A program made the position numbers and the translations under genes. Below the pieces are notes generated by a model that did not search any database, had not been told where the DNA came from, and saw only the letters and a list, made by a program, of their open reading frames with translations. From the NCBI RefSeq assembly GCF_028714775.1, contig NZ_JAQTLS010000004.1:1-55131 (forward strand): 55,131 nucleotides of DNA, read 5' to 3'. Within the stretch, counting starts at the first letter, position 1. Each line of letters begins with the position of its first letter. Below, piece by piece: positions 19,843 through 28,065 of the stretch. The DNA comes from Thiothrix sp. (GTDB lineage Bacteria; Pseudomonadota; Gammaproteobacteria; Thiotrichales; Thiotrichaceae).

Positions 19843-20421
19843 ATGATTGAACCTAGCTTTATGGATTCGTTGAAAAAAGCCCGTACTTACGGCTTGGGCG
19901 AGTTTTTGGAAATCATCGGTGAACTTTCACAGGAAAGCACCAAAAAAGGGGTCATTGACCGCAAACACAAGGAATTGATTACGCTAGGGATTGCGCTGGC
20001 AAAAGGTTGCCACCGTTGCATTGAAATCCACACCGATGCGGCAACCCGCATGGGAGCTTCGGAAACCGAAATCCTGCAAGTCCGTAAAGTGGCGCTGTAC
20101 ACACAAGCCAGCCCCGAGCACCGTCACGGTGAGTTATGGACGGCGTGGAGCGATTCGTGGCGCGAGTTTTCCTTGAGCAAAGGTTGCGTCGACCGCCGTT
20201 GCCGCGAATTGGTGGGCTTGGGCATCGCCTTGGTGCAACAGGACTCCCGTTTGATTGAAATGCACACTCATGCAGCACTCGAATACGGCTCCACCCCGGA
20301 AGAAATCTTCGAGGTCATGCCTATCGCCCTGCTCATGGACGGTGCACCCGCGTTGTCACAAATCCCACACTTGGTTCAGGCGTTGGAACAAGCACCCGAA
20401 TACATCGCGCAAGCAGCTTAA
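19843..20421 (+). CDS. Carboxymuconolactone decarboxylase/AhpD-like protein with two CMD domains
   Basis: A 192-aa protein with two tandem CMD-type helical domains. The first carries the AhpD-like redox motif CHRC followed by IEIHT (KGCHRCIEIHTDAATRMGAS). The second has the parallel sequence VQQDSRLIEMHTHAALEYGS, in which both cysteines are lost. It is probably a peroxidase- or reductase-type thiol protein of the cytoplasm, substrate unknown. I chose the ATG at 19843 because AAGGAT precedes it by about 7 nt and the domain begins right after; an upstream in-frame start at 19732 lacks support. Its stop codon shares TTAA with the convergent next gene. Confidence 0.87.
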   Translation: MIEPSFMDSLKKARTYGLGEFLEIIGELSQESTKKGVIDRKHKELITLGIALAKGCHRCIEIHTDAATRMGASETEILQVRKVALYTQASPEHRHGELWTAWSDSWREFSLSKGCVDRRCRELVGLGIALVQQDSRLIEMHTHAALEYGSTPEEIFEVMPIALLMDGAPALSQIPHLVQALEQAPEYIAQAA

Positions 20422-20903
20422 CCTCCCTTCACTGGCGAAACCTGTACCACAGGTGCGTTTCCTGCCCGTTCCATCTGGATGGGCCAGGACTCGCTCGTGA
20501 CATTGCCCGTTTGGCCTTTCGCGAGGTGAGCAAGGTCGTAATAGCCGTGCAAACTGGGTTTCATTTCGTTACCGTTGGCATTTTCACCGATGATTAGGTA
20601 TAGGCGGTGCTGGTTCTGTGCGTCCGCCGGGTTGCCGGAAGGTTCTTCGGCTTGCAAGTACAAGAACGGCGCGGTTTCGAGTTGCCCGTAAAAATACTCA
20701 GGGGTCGGGTCAGTATAGGTTTTGCCGTTAATGGTGAAGCTCGCGTCCTTTGCGGTGATTTTTAGGGAAAGGGCGGGGGCTTGGGTTGTCCACTCGCCTT
20801 CGTAGGCACTTTTTTCAGCGCTGAAAACCGGGGATGCGAAACCGGCAGCCAGCACGCAGGCACACACCCACGCTACGGCATTGCCCCGTAGTGCTGTTTT
20901 CAT
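20418..20903 (-). CDS. Secreted protein of unknown function
   Basis: A 161-aa product with a clear signal peptide (residues 1-29, ending SPVFSA). The mature domain is beta-rich (YEGEWTTQAPALSLKI, FTINGKTYTDPTPEYFYGQL, HRLYLIIGENANGNEM). No family recognised. The C-terminus VSPVKGG ends 4 bp inside the convergent CMD gene. It is probably periplasmic and monocistronic. Confidence 0.75.
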   Translation of the reverse strand: MKTALRGNAVAWVCACVLAAGFASPVFSAEKSAYEGEWTTQAPALSLKITAKDASFTINGKTYTDPTPEYFYGQLETAPFLYLQAEEPSGNPADAQNQHRLYLIIGENANGNEMKPSLHGYYDLAHLAKGQTGNVTSESWPIQMERAGNAPVVQVSPVKGG

Positions 20904-21049
20904 GTATTTCTCCTAGCGTATATAAATCTTCTGTTATCGCCTGAATATAGCTGAGGCATCGTGCGTCTGCCTATTCTCACTATTGGGTAGGAAACGCGGT
21001 ATGATGCAGGCACTTATAAGTAGGGTTATCCGCACCGAAGGAAGCTTCC

Positions 21050-22312
21050 ATGTCCATCAATATCATTAGTCACACCACCCGCCAGCAATGGGCTTGGGCG
21101 TTTTACGACTGGGCAAATTCTGCGTTCATCACCACGGTGATGGTGGCGTTTTTCCCGATCTTTTTCCGCAAATATTGGGCAAATGGCCTGCCGTCGGAAG
21201 ACATTACCCTACATTTGGGCACGGCCAATGCGTTGGCAAGCTTGTCGATCATGTTGCTTGCGCCGTTTTTGGGCACTGTAGCTGACCAAGGTGGGATCAA
21301 AAAGCCCATGATGGCGGCTTTCGTTACCTTGGGCGTGTGTGCCACGCTAGGGCTGACGATGGTGGGGGAAAGCCAGTGGCAGTGGGCAATGTTCGGCTTT
21401 GTGCTGGCAGTGGTGGGGTTTCTGGGCGCGAACATTTTCTACGATTCGCTGTTGGTGGATGTGGCAGATGAAACCGATTTTAACCGTGTGTCGGCCTTGG
21501 GTTATGGGCTTGGCTATCTGGGCGGTGGTTTGCTGTTTGCCTTGTGCGTGCTGTTGACCTTGCACCCGGAATGGTTTGGGTTGGGGGATAAGGCCGCAGC
21601 AGTACGTTGGGCGTTTGGTATTACGGCGCTGTGGTGGGCGGGCTTTTCCATCCCGCTGTGGCGAGGGGTACGCGAACGTGCTCCGGCACAGGCAGTGCGT
21701 CCGGCGTTACCCGCGTTGTTACGCCAGTCGTTTCGGCAGTTGTTGGATACTTTCCGCCATATCCGCCAGTTGCGGGTGGTGTGGCTGTTTTTGCTGGCGT
21801 ATTGGTTTTACATCGACGGGGTGGATACGGTGATCCTGATGTCGGTGGATTATGGCAAGGCGTTGGGTTTTGCCGACGATAGCCTGATTACCGCGTTGCT
21901 GATTACCCAGTTCATCGCATTTCCGGCGGCGCTGGCATTTGGTTGGCTGGGTAATCGCTTGGGGGCGAAACGTGCGATCCTCGCTGGGCTGGTGGGCTAT
22001 GTGCTGATTACCCTGATGGCGGTGCAAATGGATAATTCCAGTGACTTTTACTTGCTGGCGCTGTCGGTCGGCTTGGTGCAAGGCGGGGTGCAGGCATTGA
22101 GCCGCTCATTGTATGCCAGCCTGATTCCGGCAGAACAAGCGGCGGAGTTTTTCGGCTTTTACAATATGCTAGGTAAATTCGCCTCGATACTGGGGCCATT
22201 GCTGGTGGGCTGGGGTGGCGTTATTACAGGTTCGCCTCGGCTGGGGCTGTTGGCGGTGTTGTTGCTGTTTGGACTGGGTGGGGCGCTGTTGTGGCGTGTG
22301 CCGCAGCGTTAG
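21050..22312 (+). CDS. UMF1/Atg22-like MFS transporter
   Basis: A 420-aa inner-membrane protein with about 12 hydrophobic segments. The N-terminal block WAWAFYDWANSAFITTVMV and the motif GFLGANIFYDSLL identify the UMF1 (vacuole effluxer Atg22-like) branch of the major facilitator superfamily. Bacterial substrates are not established. The ATG at 21050 follows GAAGGAAG. The cardiolipin synthase gene starts 15 nt downstream, so the two are likely co-transcribed. Confidence 0.9.
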   Translation: MSINIISHTTRQQWAWAFYDWANSAFITTVMVAFFPIFFRKYWANGLPSEDITLHLGTANALASLSIMLLAPFLGTVADQGGIKKPMMAAFVTLGVCATLGLTMVGESQWQWAMFGFVLAVVGFLGANIFYDSLLVDVADETDFNRVSALGYGLGYLGGGLLFALCVLLTLHPEWFGLGDKAAAVRWAFGITALWWAGFSIPLWRGVRERAPAQAVRPALPALLRQSFRQLLDTFRHIRQLRVVWLFLLAYWFYIDGVDTVILMSVDYGKALGFADDSLITALLITQFIAFPAALAFGWLGNRLGAKRAILAGLVGYVLITLMAVQMDNSSDFYLLALSVGLVQGGVQALSRSLYASLIPAEQAAEFFGFYNMLGKFASILGPLLVGWGGVITGSPRLGLLAVLLLFGLGGALLWRVPQR

Positions 22313-22327
22313 TGTAGGGACGATCGT

Positions 22328-23761
22328 TTGGACATTTACTTAAACGGTTGGTTAAATACAGGGCTATTACTGCTCGACATCCTTATTATTGCGATCTTGA
22401 TCCCGACCGTGGTATCGCAGCGGCGTGAATCTGGCGCAACGCTGGCATGGATGCTGGTGATTGTATTGTTACCCTTCATCGGTTTGCTGGGCTTTTGGTT
22501 GTTTGGCGTAACGCCGCTATATTTCCGTCGCCGTAAACGCCGCAAAGCAGAAGAAAAACTCGCCCCAGCGTTGGAGCGTGTCCAATCTTATCTCCCTACA
22601 GACCCGCAGATTGAGGGGCTTTCCCCTTCGTTATTAGTCTTGCTTGATAGGCTGGATGAAACTGGCCCCGTTTCCGGCAATGCGGTGGAAATCATGCGTG
22701 ACGGTGGGCAAGTGTTTGATGCACTCGAAAGTGCCTTTGATGCGGCTACCCAACATATCCACCTGCTCTACTATATATGGGAGGCGGATTTCACGGGGGA
22801 ACGCCTGCGCGATGCGCTTATACGGGCGGTGCAACGCGGCGTGAAAGTGCGCTTATTACTGGATGATGTGGGTTCCCGGCAAGCCACACCGCGTTTCTTT
22901 ACGCCACTCACGGTGGCAGGTGGGCGTGTTGAACGCTTCCTGCGGGTGAATGTCCTCAGCCGCCATTTGAACCTGAACAACCGTAACCACCGCAAGGTTG
23001 TGGTCGTCGATGGGTGTGTGGCTTTCACGGGTGGTATGAATGTGGGTGATGTGTATGCAGGGCGGGGCGAGCCGTGGCAAGACATCCACGCCCGTTTGCA
23101 AGGGCCGGTAGTCAGTGCCTTACAGGAAGTGTTTTGCCAAGACTGGTTTCATGTCACTGGCAAAAACTTGGTTAGCGATGCCTATTTCCCCGTCATCGCG
23201 GCACAAGGCCATATCCATGCGCAATTCCTCGCCAGTGGCCCGGTGGATGCCCGCTGGCAAACGATTTACACCGTTTTGTTTGCGGCAATGAATTTGGCAA
23301 GCCAGCGCATTTGGATTGAAACCCCGTATTTCGTGCCTGACCGCCCCTTGCTAATGAGCTTGCAAACTGCTGCGTTACGCGGGGTGGATGTGCGCTTATT
23401 ATTGCCGGGGCGTTCTGACCATCTGCTGGTGTTGTATGCTGGGCGTTCCTTCATTGATGACCTGCTGGCGGCAGGGGTGCGGGTATTCGAGTTGTACAGC
23501 GCCATGCCCCATGCCAAAGCGGTGATCATTGACAGCAGTTTCGCCACACTGGGGTCGGCAAACATGGATCAGCGCAGTTTCCGCCTCAATTTCGAGGGCA
23601 ATGTATTCTTCTACGGGGCAGAAATTGCCGGGAAACTGGGGGAGGATTTCCTCGCTTTATGTGCGACTGCCAAGGAAGTGACCGAAAACGGGCGGGATAA
23701 GGTGGGAAAAATGCACCGACTGGCGGAGAACGCAGCCCGTATTCTTGCCCCGTTACTATAA
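22328..23761 (+). CDS. cls: Cardiolipin synthase (phospholipase D superfamily)
   Basis: Joins two phosphatidylglycerol molecules (or a related pair of phospholipids) into cardiolipin in the inner membrane. The 477-aa protein has two N-terminal membrane helices (about residues 10-60) and two HKD motifs: H221 (NHRKVVVVDG, followed by TGGMNVGD) and H395 (HAKAVIIDSS, followed by GSANMDQRS). Architecture and length match ClsA-type enzymes. The start codon is TTG at 22328, supported by AGGGA about 7 nt upstream and the hydrophobic start of the protein. Confidence 0.93.
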   Translation: MDIYLNGWLNTGLLLLDILIIAILIPTVVSQRRESGATLAWMLVIVLLPFIGLLGFWLFGVTPLYFRRRKRRKAEEKLAPALERVQSYLPTDPQIEGLSPSLLVLLDRLDETGPVSGNAVEIMRDGGQVFDALESAFDAATQHIHLLYYIWEADFTGERLRDALIRAVQRGVKVRLLLDDVGSRQATPRFFTPLTVAGGRVERFLRVNVLSRHLNLNNRNHRKVVVVDGCVAFTGGMNVGDVYAGRGEPWQDIHARLQGPVVSALQEVFCQDWFHVTGKNLVSDAYFPVIAAQGHIHAQFLASGPVDARWQTIYTVLFAAMNLASQRIWIETPYFVPDRPLLMSLQTAALRGVDVRLLLPGRSDHLLVLYAGRSFIDDLLAAGVRVFELYSAMPHAKAVIIDSSFATLGSANMDQRSFRLNFEGNVFFYGAEIAGKLGEDFLALCATAKEVTENGRDKVGKMHRLAENAARILAPLL

Positions 23762-23776
23762 AATGCAAACTGTTGG

Positions 23777-23805
23777 TTGCGTGGGGGTATGTGTTTTGTT
23801 ATCCT
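23777..23805 (+). promoter_or_regulatory. Candidate promoter of rpmB-rpmG
   Basis: TTGCGT (23777-23782) and TATCCT (23800-23805) are separated by 17 nt and lie about 45 nt before the rpmB start codon, in the gap after cls. Confidence 0.4.
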
Positions 23806-23850
23806 CACGCGCCTTATACAGTTTAAGAATCGCAGATTTGGAGAATCCAG

Positions 23851-24087
23851 ATGTCTCGTGTATGCCAAGTAACAGGTAAGCGTCCGACCACCGGCAATAA
23901 TGTGTCGCACGCTAACAACAAAACCAAACGCCGTTTCCTGCCTAACCTGCACGCGAAGCGCTTCTGGGTTGAAAGTGAAGGACGCTGGGTTCGCCTGCGC
24001 GTTTCTACAAAAGGTATGCGTATTATCGACAAGAATGGCATTGATTCCATTCTAGCAGAAATGCGTGCTAACGGCGAAAAAGTCTAA
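23851..24087 (+). CDS. rpmB: 50S ribosomal protein L28
   Basis: A 78-aa large-subunit protein starting [20 protein letters not shown], followed by [18 protein letters not shown], diagnostic of L28. GGAG precedes the ATG. It forms the conserved rpmB-rpmG operon with L33 20 nt downstream. The zinc-type cysteine pairs are absent except C5, so this is the zinc-independent (C-minus) form usual in gammaproteobacteria. Confidence 0.98.
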   Translation: MSRVCQVTGKRPTTGNNVSHANNKTKRRFLPNLHAKRFWVESEGRWVRLRVSTKGMRIIDKNGIDSILAEMRANGEKV

Positions 24088-24107
24088 CTTTACGGGAGTA
24101 ACAGACA

Positions 24108-24278
24108 ATGGCTAAGAAAGGTGGTCGCGATAAGATCAAGCTGGTTTCTTCCGCAGGGACTGGTTTTTACTACACTACAACCAAGAACAAGCGCACAACC
24201 CCAGACAAACTGGCGTTCAGCAAGTATGATCCGGTTGTCCGCAAGCATGTTATCTTTAAGGAAGCCAAAATCAAGTAA
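24108..24278 (+). CDS. rpmG: 50S ribosomal protein L33
   Basis: A 56-aa protein: [20 protein letters not shown], then [20 protein letters not shown] and a C-terminus ending KEAKIK. This is L33 of the cysteine-free type. GGGAG lies about 10 nt before the ATG. It is co-transcribed with rpmB and followed by a strong terminator at 24305. Confidence 0.98.
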   Translation: MAKKGGRDKIKLVSSAGTGFYYTTTKNKRTTPDKLAFSKYDPVVRKHVIFKEAKIK

Positions 24279-24304
24279 TTGATTGGTTCCTCGCGATTCT
24301 TTGC

Positions 24305-24336
24305 AAAGCCCGGCTGCAACAAGTCCGGGCTTTTTG
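24305..24336 (+). terminator. Rho-independent terminator of rpmB-rpmG
   Basis: The stem AAAGCCCGG / CCGGGCTTT with an 11-nt loop runs straight into TTTTT. It is 27 nt after the rpmG stop. Confidence 0.9.
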
Positions 24337-24386
24337 CGTTTGCGGTCTACACTTGTAGTGCATAGTCATTAGGAATAGGGGATCAC

Positions 24387-24875
24387 ATGATGTGGATTGT
24401 TTTGGGCGTTGTAGTGGCAGTCTTGGTGCTGTTGTTCATGTTTGGTTTGTCGTTGCCGTCACGCCAACAGGTAACAAGGGTTGAATTGCTCAAAGCACCC
24501 GTGGCAGAGGTATGGGAAGCCTTGAGTGACCTGCCGCGCCAAACCCACTGGCGCACAGGCTTAAAGAGTGTGCAAATGCTGGATGATGATCATGGCTTGC
24601 GTTGGGTTGAGCAGCCCGAGCGGGGTGGGGCAGTGACATTGCGTAAACTTAAAGAGCTTCCCGCCCAAGAGTTATTGCTGGAAATGCAGCAAGGCAGCAG
24701 TAAGGGCACACGCTCAGCCCGCATGAATGCCGTACCGGGCGGAACCCGTGTAACTTTCACTGAAATACTGGAAACACGCACTCCCATCGGGCGTATCAGG
24801 GCGCGTATGGGCGGTGGTTTGGATCAGCGGCTGGACAGTTTTATCCAACAATTAAAAGCAAAATTTGCCGTCTAA
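24387..24875 (+). CDS. SRPBCC (START-like) family protein, membrane-anchored
   Basis: A 162-aa protein with one N-terminal membrane helix (MMWIVLGVVVAVLVLLFMFG). It is followed by a START-like/polyketide-cyclase fold (VELLKAPVAEVWEALSDLPR, GTRVTFTEILETRTPIGRI). The family binds hydrophobic ligands, but the ligand here is unknown. Two adjacent ATG codons (24387, 24390) follow GGGGA. The last 24 bp overlap the convergent folK gene. Confidence 0.85.
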   Translation: MMWIVLGVVVAVLVLLFMFGLSLPSRQQVTRVELLKAPVAEVWEALSDLPRQTHWRTGLKSVQMLDDDHGLRWVEQPERGGAVTLRKLKELPAQELLLEMQQGSSKGTRSARMNAVPGGTRVTFTEILETRTPIGRIRARMGGGLDQRLDSFIQQLKAKFAV

Positions 24876-25349
24876 CGCCACTAAACGCAGCGATTCGCGG
24901 TCAAGGTTTGATTCACTGGCAAGGGCTGACAAGGATCGCCCCAAGGTTGGATGCAGTACGTTAGGTGCGATTTCGGTCAATGGAAACAGCACAAACGGGT
25001 AAGCGAGAATATCGCTGTGTGGCAGGTTAATTTCCGGCTGGAGGTTCAGCCCGTCGTATAACAGTAAATCAACATCAAGGGTGCGGGCGCTGTATTTGTC
25101 CTGATTGCGTACCCGCCCGTGGGCATCTTCCAGCTTGCGTAAATAGTCCCGTAGGGCGCTGGGGTCAAACTCGGTTGTAAAGCCTGCCACCAGATTGAAA
25201 AATGGGTTGCCATTAAAGCCAATCGCAGGCGTTTCGTAGATGCTGGAAAAAGTGACGTTCGTGAAATCGGCTTGGAGGCATTGCATACAGGAGCGGATAT
25301 TGCTTTCACGCTCGATATTGCTGCCGATGCTTACATAGACGCTTGCCAT
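24852..25349 (-). CDS. folK: 6-hydroxymethyl-7,8-dihydropterin pyrophosphokinase
   Basis: Transfers pyrophosphate from ATP to hydroxymethyldihydropterin in folate synthesis. The 165-aa protein begins MASVYVSIGSNIERESNIR. It contains SIYETPAIGFNGNPFFNLV, the RTLDVDLLLYDG motif carrying the magnesium-binding aspartates, and LPHSDILAYPFVLFPLTEI. I place the start at 25349 where the family N-terminus begins; the frame is open further upstream. It overlaps folB by 19 nt, indicating a folB-folK operon. The 3' end overlaps the SRPBCC gene by 24 bp on the opposite strand. Confidence 0.96.
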   Translation of the reverse strand: MASVYVSIGSNIERESNIRSCMQCLQADFTNVTFSSIYETPAIGFNGNPFFNLVAGFTTEFDPSALRDYLRKLEDAHGRVRNQDKYSARTLDVDLLLYDGLNLQPEINLPHSDILAYPFVLFPLTEIAPNVLHPTLGRSLSALASESNLDRESLRLVALDGKFCF

Positions 25350-25702
25350 TGGCGGTTTCCCCGTTCGATGCGTACCCCAACTTCGCTGGAACCACGGACT
25401 GCGCCGGGTTTGCCGACGGTGACTTGAATCCACGGAACGTGTAATTCTTGCATCAGGGTGGTGGCGATGGTTTCTGCCAAGCGTTCCACCAGTTCATAGT
25501 GGGTGTTTTCCACCAGTTGCATGACCAGTTTGGCGGCAGTTTTGTAATTGAGGGTGTCTTTGATGTCATCGCTGGCGGCGGGGGTGCGATTATCCCAGGC
25601 CATTTCCAGATCAACGCGGATTTTTTGTAGGATGCGTTTTTCCCATTCGTAGATGCCGATGCGGGCATCCATGCGTAAATCACGCACGTATACTGTATCC
25701 AT
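25331..25702 (-). CDS. folB: Dihydroneopterin aldolase
   Basis: Cleaves 7,8-dihydroneopterin to 6-hydroxymethyldihydropterin, the step before FolK. The 123-aa length is standard. The conserved start (VRDLRMDARIGIYEWEKR, with the substrate-binding glutamate) and the catalytic lysine block TVGKPGAVRGSSEVGV are present. The 3' end overlaps folK by 19 nt, so the two consecutive pathway enzymes are translated together. Confidence 0.96.
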   Translation of the reverse strand: MDTVYVRDLRMDARIGIYEWEKRILQKIRVDLEMAWDNRTPAASDDIKDTLNYKTAAKLVMQLVENTHYELVERLAETIATTLMQELHVPWIQVTVGKPGAVRGSSEVGVRIERGNRQWQASM

Positions 25703-25731
25703 ACCTTACCTTTTTACGATTACAATAACGC

Positions 25732-25767
25732 AAAAAAACCCACCCCCGGCGTGCGGGGTATGGGTTT
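25732..25767 (-). terminator. Rho-independent terminator after the 153-aa glycine-zipper lipoprotein gene
   Basis: Read on the minus strand, AAACCCA...CCCCG pairs with CGGGG...TGGGTTT and is followed by a T7 run. It lies between the lipoprotein stop at 25790 and the folB start, so it insulates the two. Confidence 0.85.
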
Positions 25768-25789
25768 GATGCTATGGGCAGATAAGGTA

Positions 25790-26251
25790 TTAGTTCATTG
25801 TTACCCATTGACCGTTTTGCTGGCGGCAGGCTCTCATCTGGATGTTTTCCTGTCTGCCGTCAATGTAACCTGTTACGTTGACTGGGCGGCATACTTGGTT
25901 GTTGCTAGCACGGTAAGTCTGGCCCGGGGTCGCGTTGTAGCGGTAGCCAGTGTCTGGGTTCTGCCAGCTACGTGGACTACCTGTGGCAACAGCTTGCCCC
26001 AGTTGTTGGCGGTCGTATTGGCTACCCATTTGAGCGCCGATGTAGCCGCCTAACAGTGCGCCAGCGATTGTCGCTACGTCTTTGCCATCACCTTCCCCGA
26101 ATTGGTTGCCTACAACAGCACCCAACACTGAGCCTGCAATAGCACCAGCTTGTCCATTGTTAATCGCACCAGCACCACCGCCGCAACCTGTGAGTGCGAG
26201 TGTGGCAGCAACCGTGACGGCGGCGATAGTTTGTTTCATTAAGGTTTGCAT
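25790..26251 (-). CDS. Glycine-zipper outer-membrane lipoprotein
   Basis: A 153-aa protein with a lipoprotein signal (ATLALTGC, lipidated cysteine about residue 23). It is followed by a glycine-zipper 2TM domain (GAIAGSVLGAVVGNQFGEGD, IAGALLGGYIGAQMGSQYD). The C-terminal 70 residues (SWQNPDTGYRYNATPGQTYR ... CRPVNVTGYIDGRQENI) match the domain found in Rickettsia 17-kDa antigen-like proteins. The likely role is in the outer membrane or envelope; the exact function is unknown. It is downstream of a shorter paralogue on the same strand. Confidence 0.87.
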   Translation of the reverse strand: MQTLMKQTIAAVTVAATLALTGCGGGAGAINNGQAGAIAGSVLGAVVGNQFGEGDGKDVATIAGALLGGYIGAQMGSQYDRQQLGQAVATGSPRSWQNPDTGYRYNATPGQTYRASNNQVCRPVNVTGYIDGRQENIQMRACRQQNGQWVTMN

Positions 26252-26272
26252 GAAAATTCCTTTTTGTTTGGT

Positions 26273-26551
26273 TTAGTAAGGGCGATAGTAAGGCTGTTGT
26301 TGTGGTTGGCGATAAGCTTGGTCTTGGGCTGCGCCCATTTGACCACCAATGTAACCACCCGCGACAGCGCCTACAACGGCTGAGGTAGTTGGATTGTCAC
26401 CGTCGCCGAGCTGACGACCAAGCACACCACCGAGAACAGAACCAGCGATTGCGCCAGTTTGGGCGTTATTCATGGGTGCAGCACCACCGCAACCAGTCAG
26501 GAGGGTAGCCGCCATTGCTATTGCGCTCAGGGATATAATTACAGTTTTCAT
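26273..26551 (-). CDS. Short glycine-zipper lipoprotein
   Basis: A 92-aa paralogue of the next gene. It has a lipobox (ATLLTGC) and the glycine-zipper segment (TGAIAGSVLGGVLGRQLGDG, VGAVAGGYIGGQMGAA), then a short Gln/Pro/Tyr-rich tail (QPQQQPYYRPY) in place of the C-terminal antigen domain. The stop lies 21 nt before the paralogue's start, so they are likely one transcript. It probably arose by duplication and truncation. Confidence 0.82.
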   Translation of the reverse strand: MKTVIISLSAIAMAATLLTGCGGAAPMNNAQTGAIAGSVLGGVLGRQLGDGDNPTTSAVVGAVAGGYIGGQMGAAQDQAYRQPQQQPYYRPY

Positions 26552-26709
26552 TTAGATAGCTCCTTAAAACAAGCTGTGTTTATGTATTGGCATTTGCCAA
26601 GTTTTTATTGCTGGCGTCAGATTTGACCGGGGAACCATGCAGTAGTTCGGCAGCACAGCCATTATTTTTTGTCGTTAACCGCGACTCGGCACATTCCCTG
26701 CCAGCCATT

Positions 26710-26730
26710 CTCCCCCAAGTGTAGGGGGAG
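26710..26730. other. Stem-loop in a 219-nt intergenic gap
   Basis: CTCCCCC / GGGGGAG with a 7-nt loop lies downstream of the vWA gene (minus strand) and upstream of the glycine-zipper genes. No T run follows on either strand. It could be a weak terminator or a transcript-end protector. Nothing else is visible in 26552-26770. Confidence 0.4.
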
Positions 26731-26770
26731 TGCCAGCGAAAATTTCAGTTCGGCTGGGGGAATTTATGCC

Positions 26771-27901
26771 TTAATGGGCTGCTTTAAAGGTAAATGTGTG
26801 TGAGGTTTCAGCAGTGGTAGTTATTTCAACGGTGGCTTCTTGGCTTTGCTCACCCACGGATGCTTTGATGCGGTAGGAACCTATCGGCAGTTTTTCCTTG
26901 ATTTGGGATTTCAGTAAGCGGTCTGAAAAATAGTTGCCATTGGCGCTGTAAAACGTGAAGTTGGCGTCGACGGGCTTTTGTTGTGCATCCTGCGCTTGTA
27001 GCGATAACTTCCCCATTGGGCCGAGATCGAAACGGTAGGATGTGGTTTTGCCGGAGGTCAAAGTTAAGGTCTGGGTGTGTTTGATTTCCCCCCATAACGC
27101 ATCAACCCGGTAAGTTCCCGCCGGGATACTGTGGGAAACTTGGGTTTGCGCGGTGAAGTTGGTGATGTGCCGGTCTTCGGTGTCGTAAAGCAGGAAGCTG
27201 GCAGGTAAGTTTTCGGGATCATTGCTAGCACCGACTGTCAATTGCAGGGTCGCGGGGGCGCTGGCTGTATTGGTTTTATTGTCTGCCGGGGTGTTGGCTG
27301 TCACTTCCTGTGCGGGCAAACTGTTCAGCAGGTTGGTAACGGCTGGCGTGTCGCTGGCAATGGCGAAGCTTCCTCCGCTGTTGGTAGCGATGCACTTGAG
27401 TTGTGAGTCCTGATCATCGCGGAAACCGAGTACTTGGATGCGTAGGGCGGAATTTTTGGCCTTGAGTTCCTTGACGGTAGCGCAGGGGTCAGCGTCGCAA
27501 CTTTCCTGCCCATCACTGATCAGCAAAATGGTGTTGCCCATACTGGCGGCTTGTTGGATGGCGGCACTGATGGGCGAACGCCCCAGTGGCATGATGTCAG
27601 TGGCTTGCTTGAGCAGGTCGCTAGGCGTGTTTTCTCCCGGTTTTGCGAGCACATTGATGTCGTGGCAGTCGGACTTGCGTTGGTTGCCGTAAGCGATCAG
27701 GCCGATGCTGGCGTTTTCGGGTTGTTTGTCGAGTAAGGTGGCAAGGCTGCTGCGGGCGAGTTCAATCTTGTGCTTGTCGTTGATTTTCCCCCACATGCTG
27801 TTAGAAGCATCCAGCACGATGATGAGGTTATCGTTGGCGGCGGCGAGGGTGGGGAACGCGAGTAGGCTGGTGATCAGCAATGTTGTTAAGTATTTTTTCA
27901 T
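26771..27901 (-). CDS. Secreted von Willebrand factor A-domain protein
   Basis: A 376-aa protein. Signal peptide 1-22 (LLAFPTLAAA), then a vWA domain at about residues 24-205 with an intact MIDAS start D-x-S-x-S (VLDASNSMWG). It is followed by two tandem beta domains (SIPAGTYRVDALWGEIKHTQ and LPIGSYRIKASVGEQSQ) of the carboxypeptidase-regulatory/PEGA-like type. vWA-MIDAS domains bind protein ligands through a metal ion. I start at 27901, where MKKYLTTLL begins a proper signal peptide. It is divergent from gspE, so it could share control with the secretion genes or be cargo, but that is inference. Confidence 0.87.
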   Translation of the reverse strand: MKKYLTTLLITSLLAFPTLAAANDNLIIVLDASNSMWGKINDKHKIELARSSLATLLDKQPENASIGLIAYGNQRKSDCHDINVLAKPGENTPSDLLKQATDIMPLGRSPISAAIQQAASMGNTILLISDGQESCDADPCATVKELKAKNSALRIQVLGFRDDQDSQLKCIATNSGGSFAIASDTPAVTNLLNSLPAQEVTANTPADNKTNTASAPATLQLTVGASNDPENLPASFLLYDTEDRHITNFTAQTQVSHSIPAGTYRVDALWGEIKHTQTLTLTSGKTTSYRFDLGPMGKLSLQAQDAQQKPVDANFTFYSANGNYFSDRLLKSQIKEKLPIGSYRIKASVGEQSQEATVEITTTAETSHTFTFKAAH

Positions 27902-28065
27902 GATGTCAGGAAAAGTACGTGTCCAGTGAGATAAGGGCTTGGTAAATGTTAGCACTGTGCGCTGGAAAGGGTGGGATTTTCCGACCGTTTGGAAGGAAAC
28001 TGCTTGCATGTTCCCCGCGCATTCATAAGAATCGCAGGACATAAAAACAATAAAAGAAACCTATC

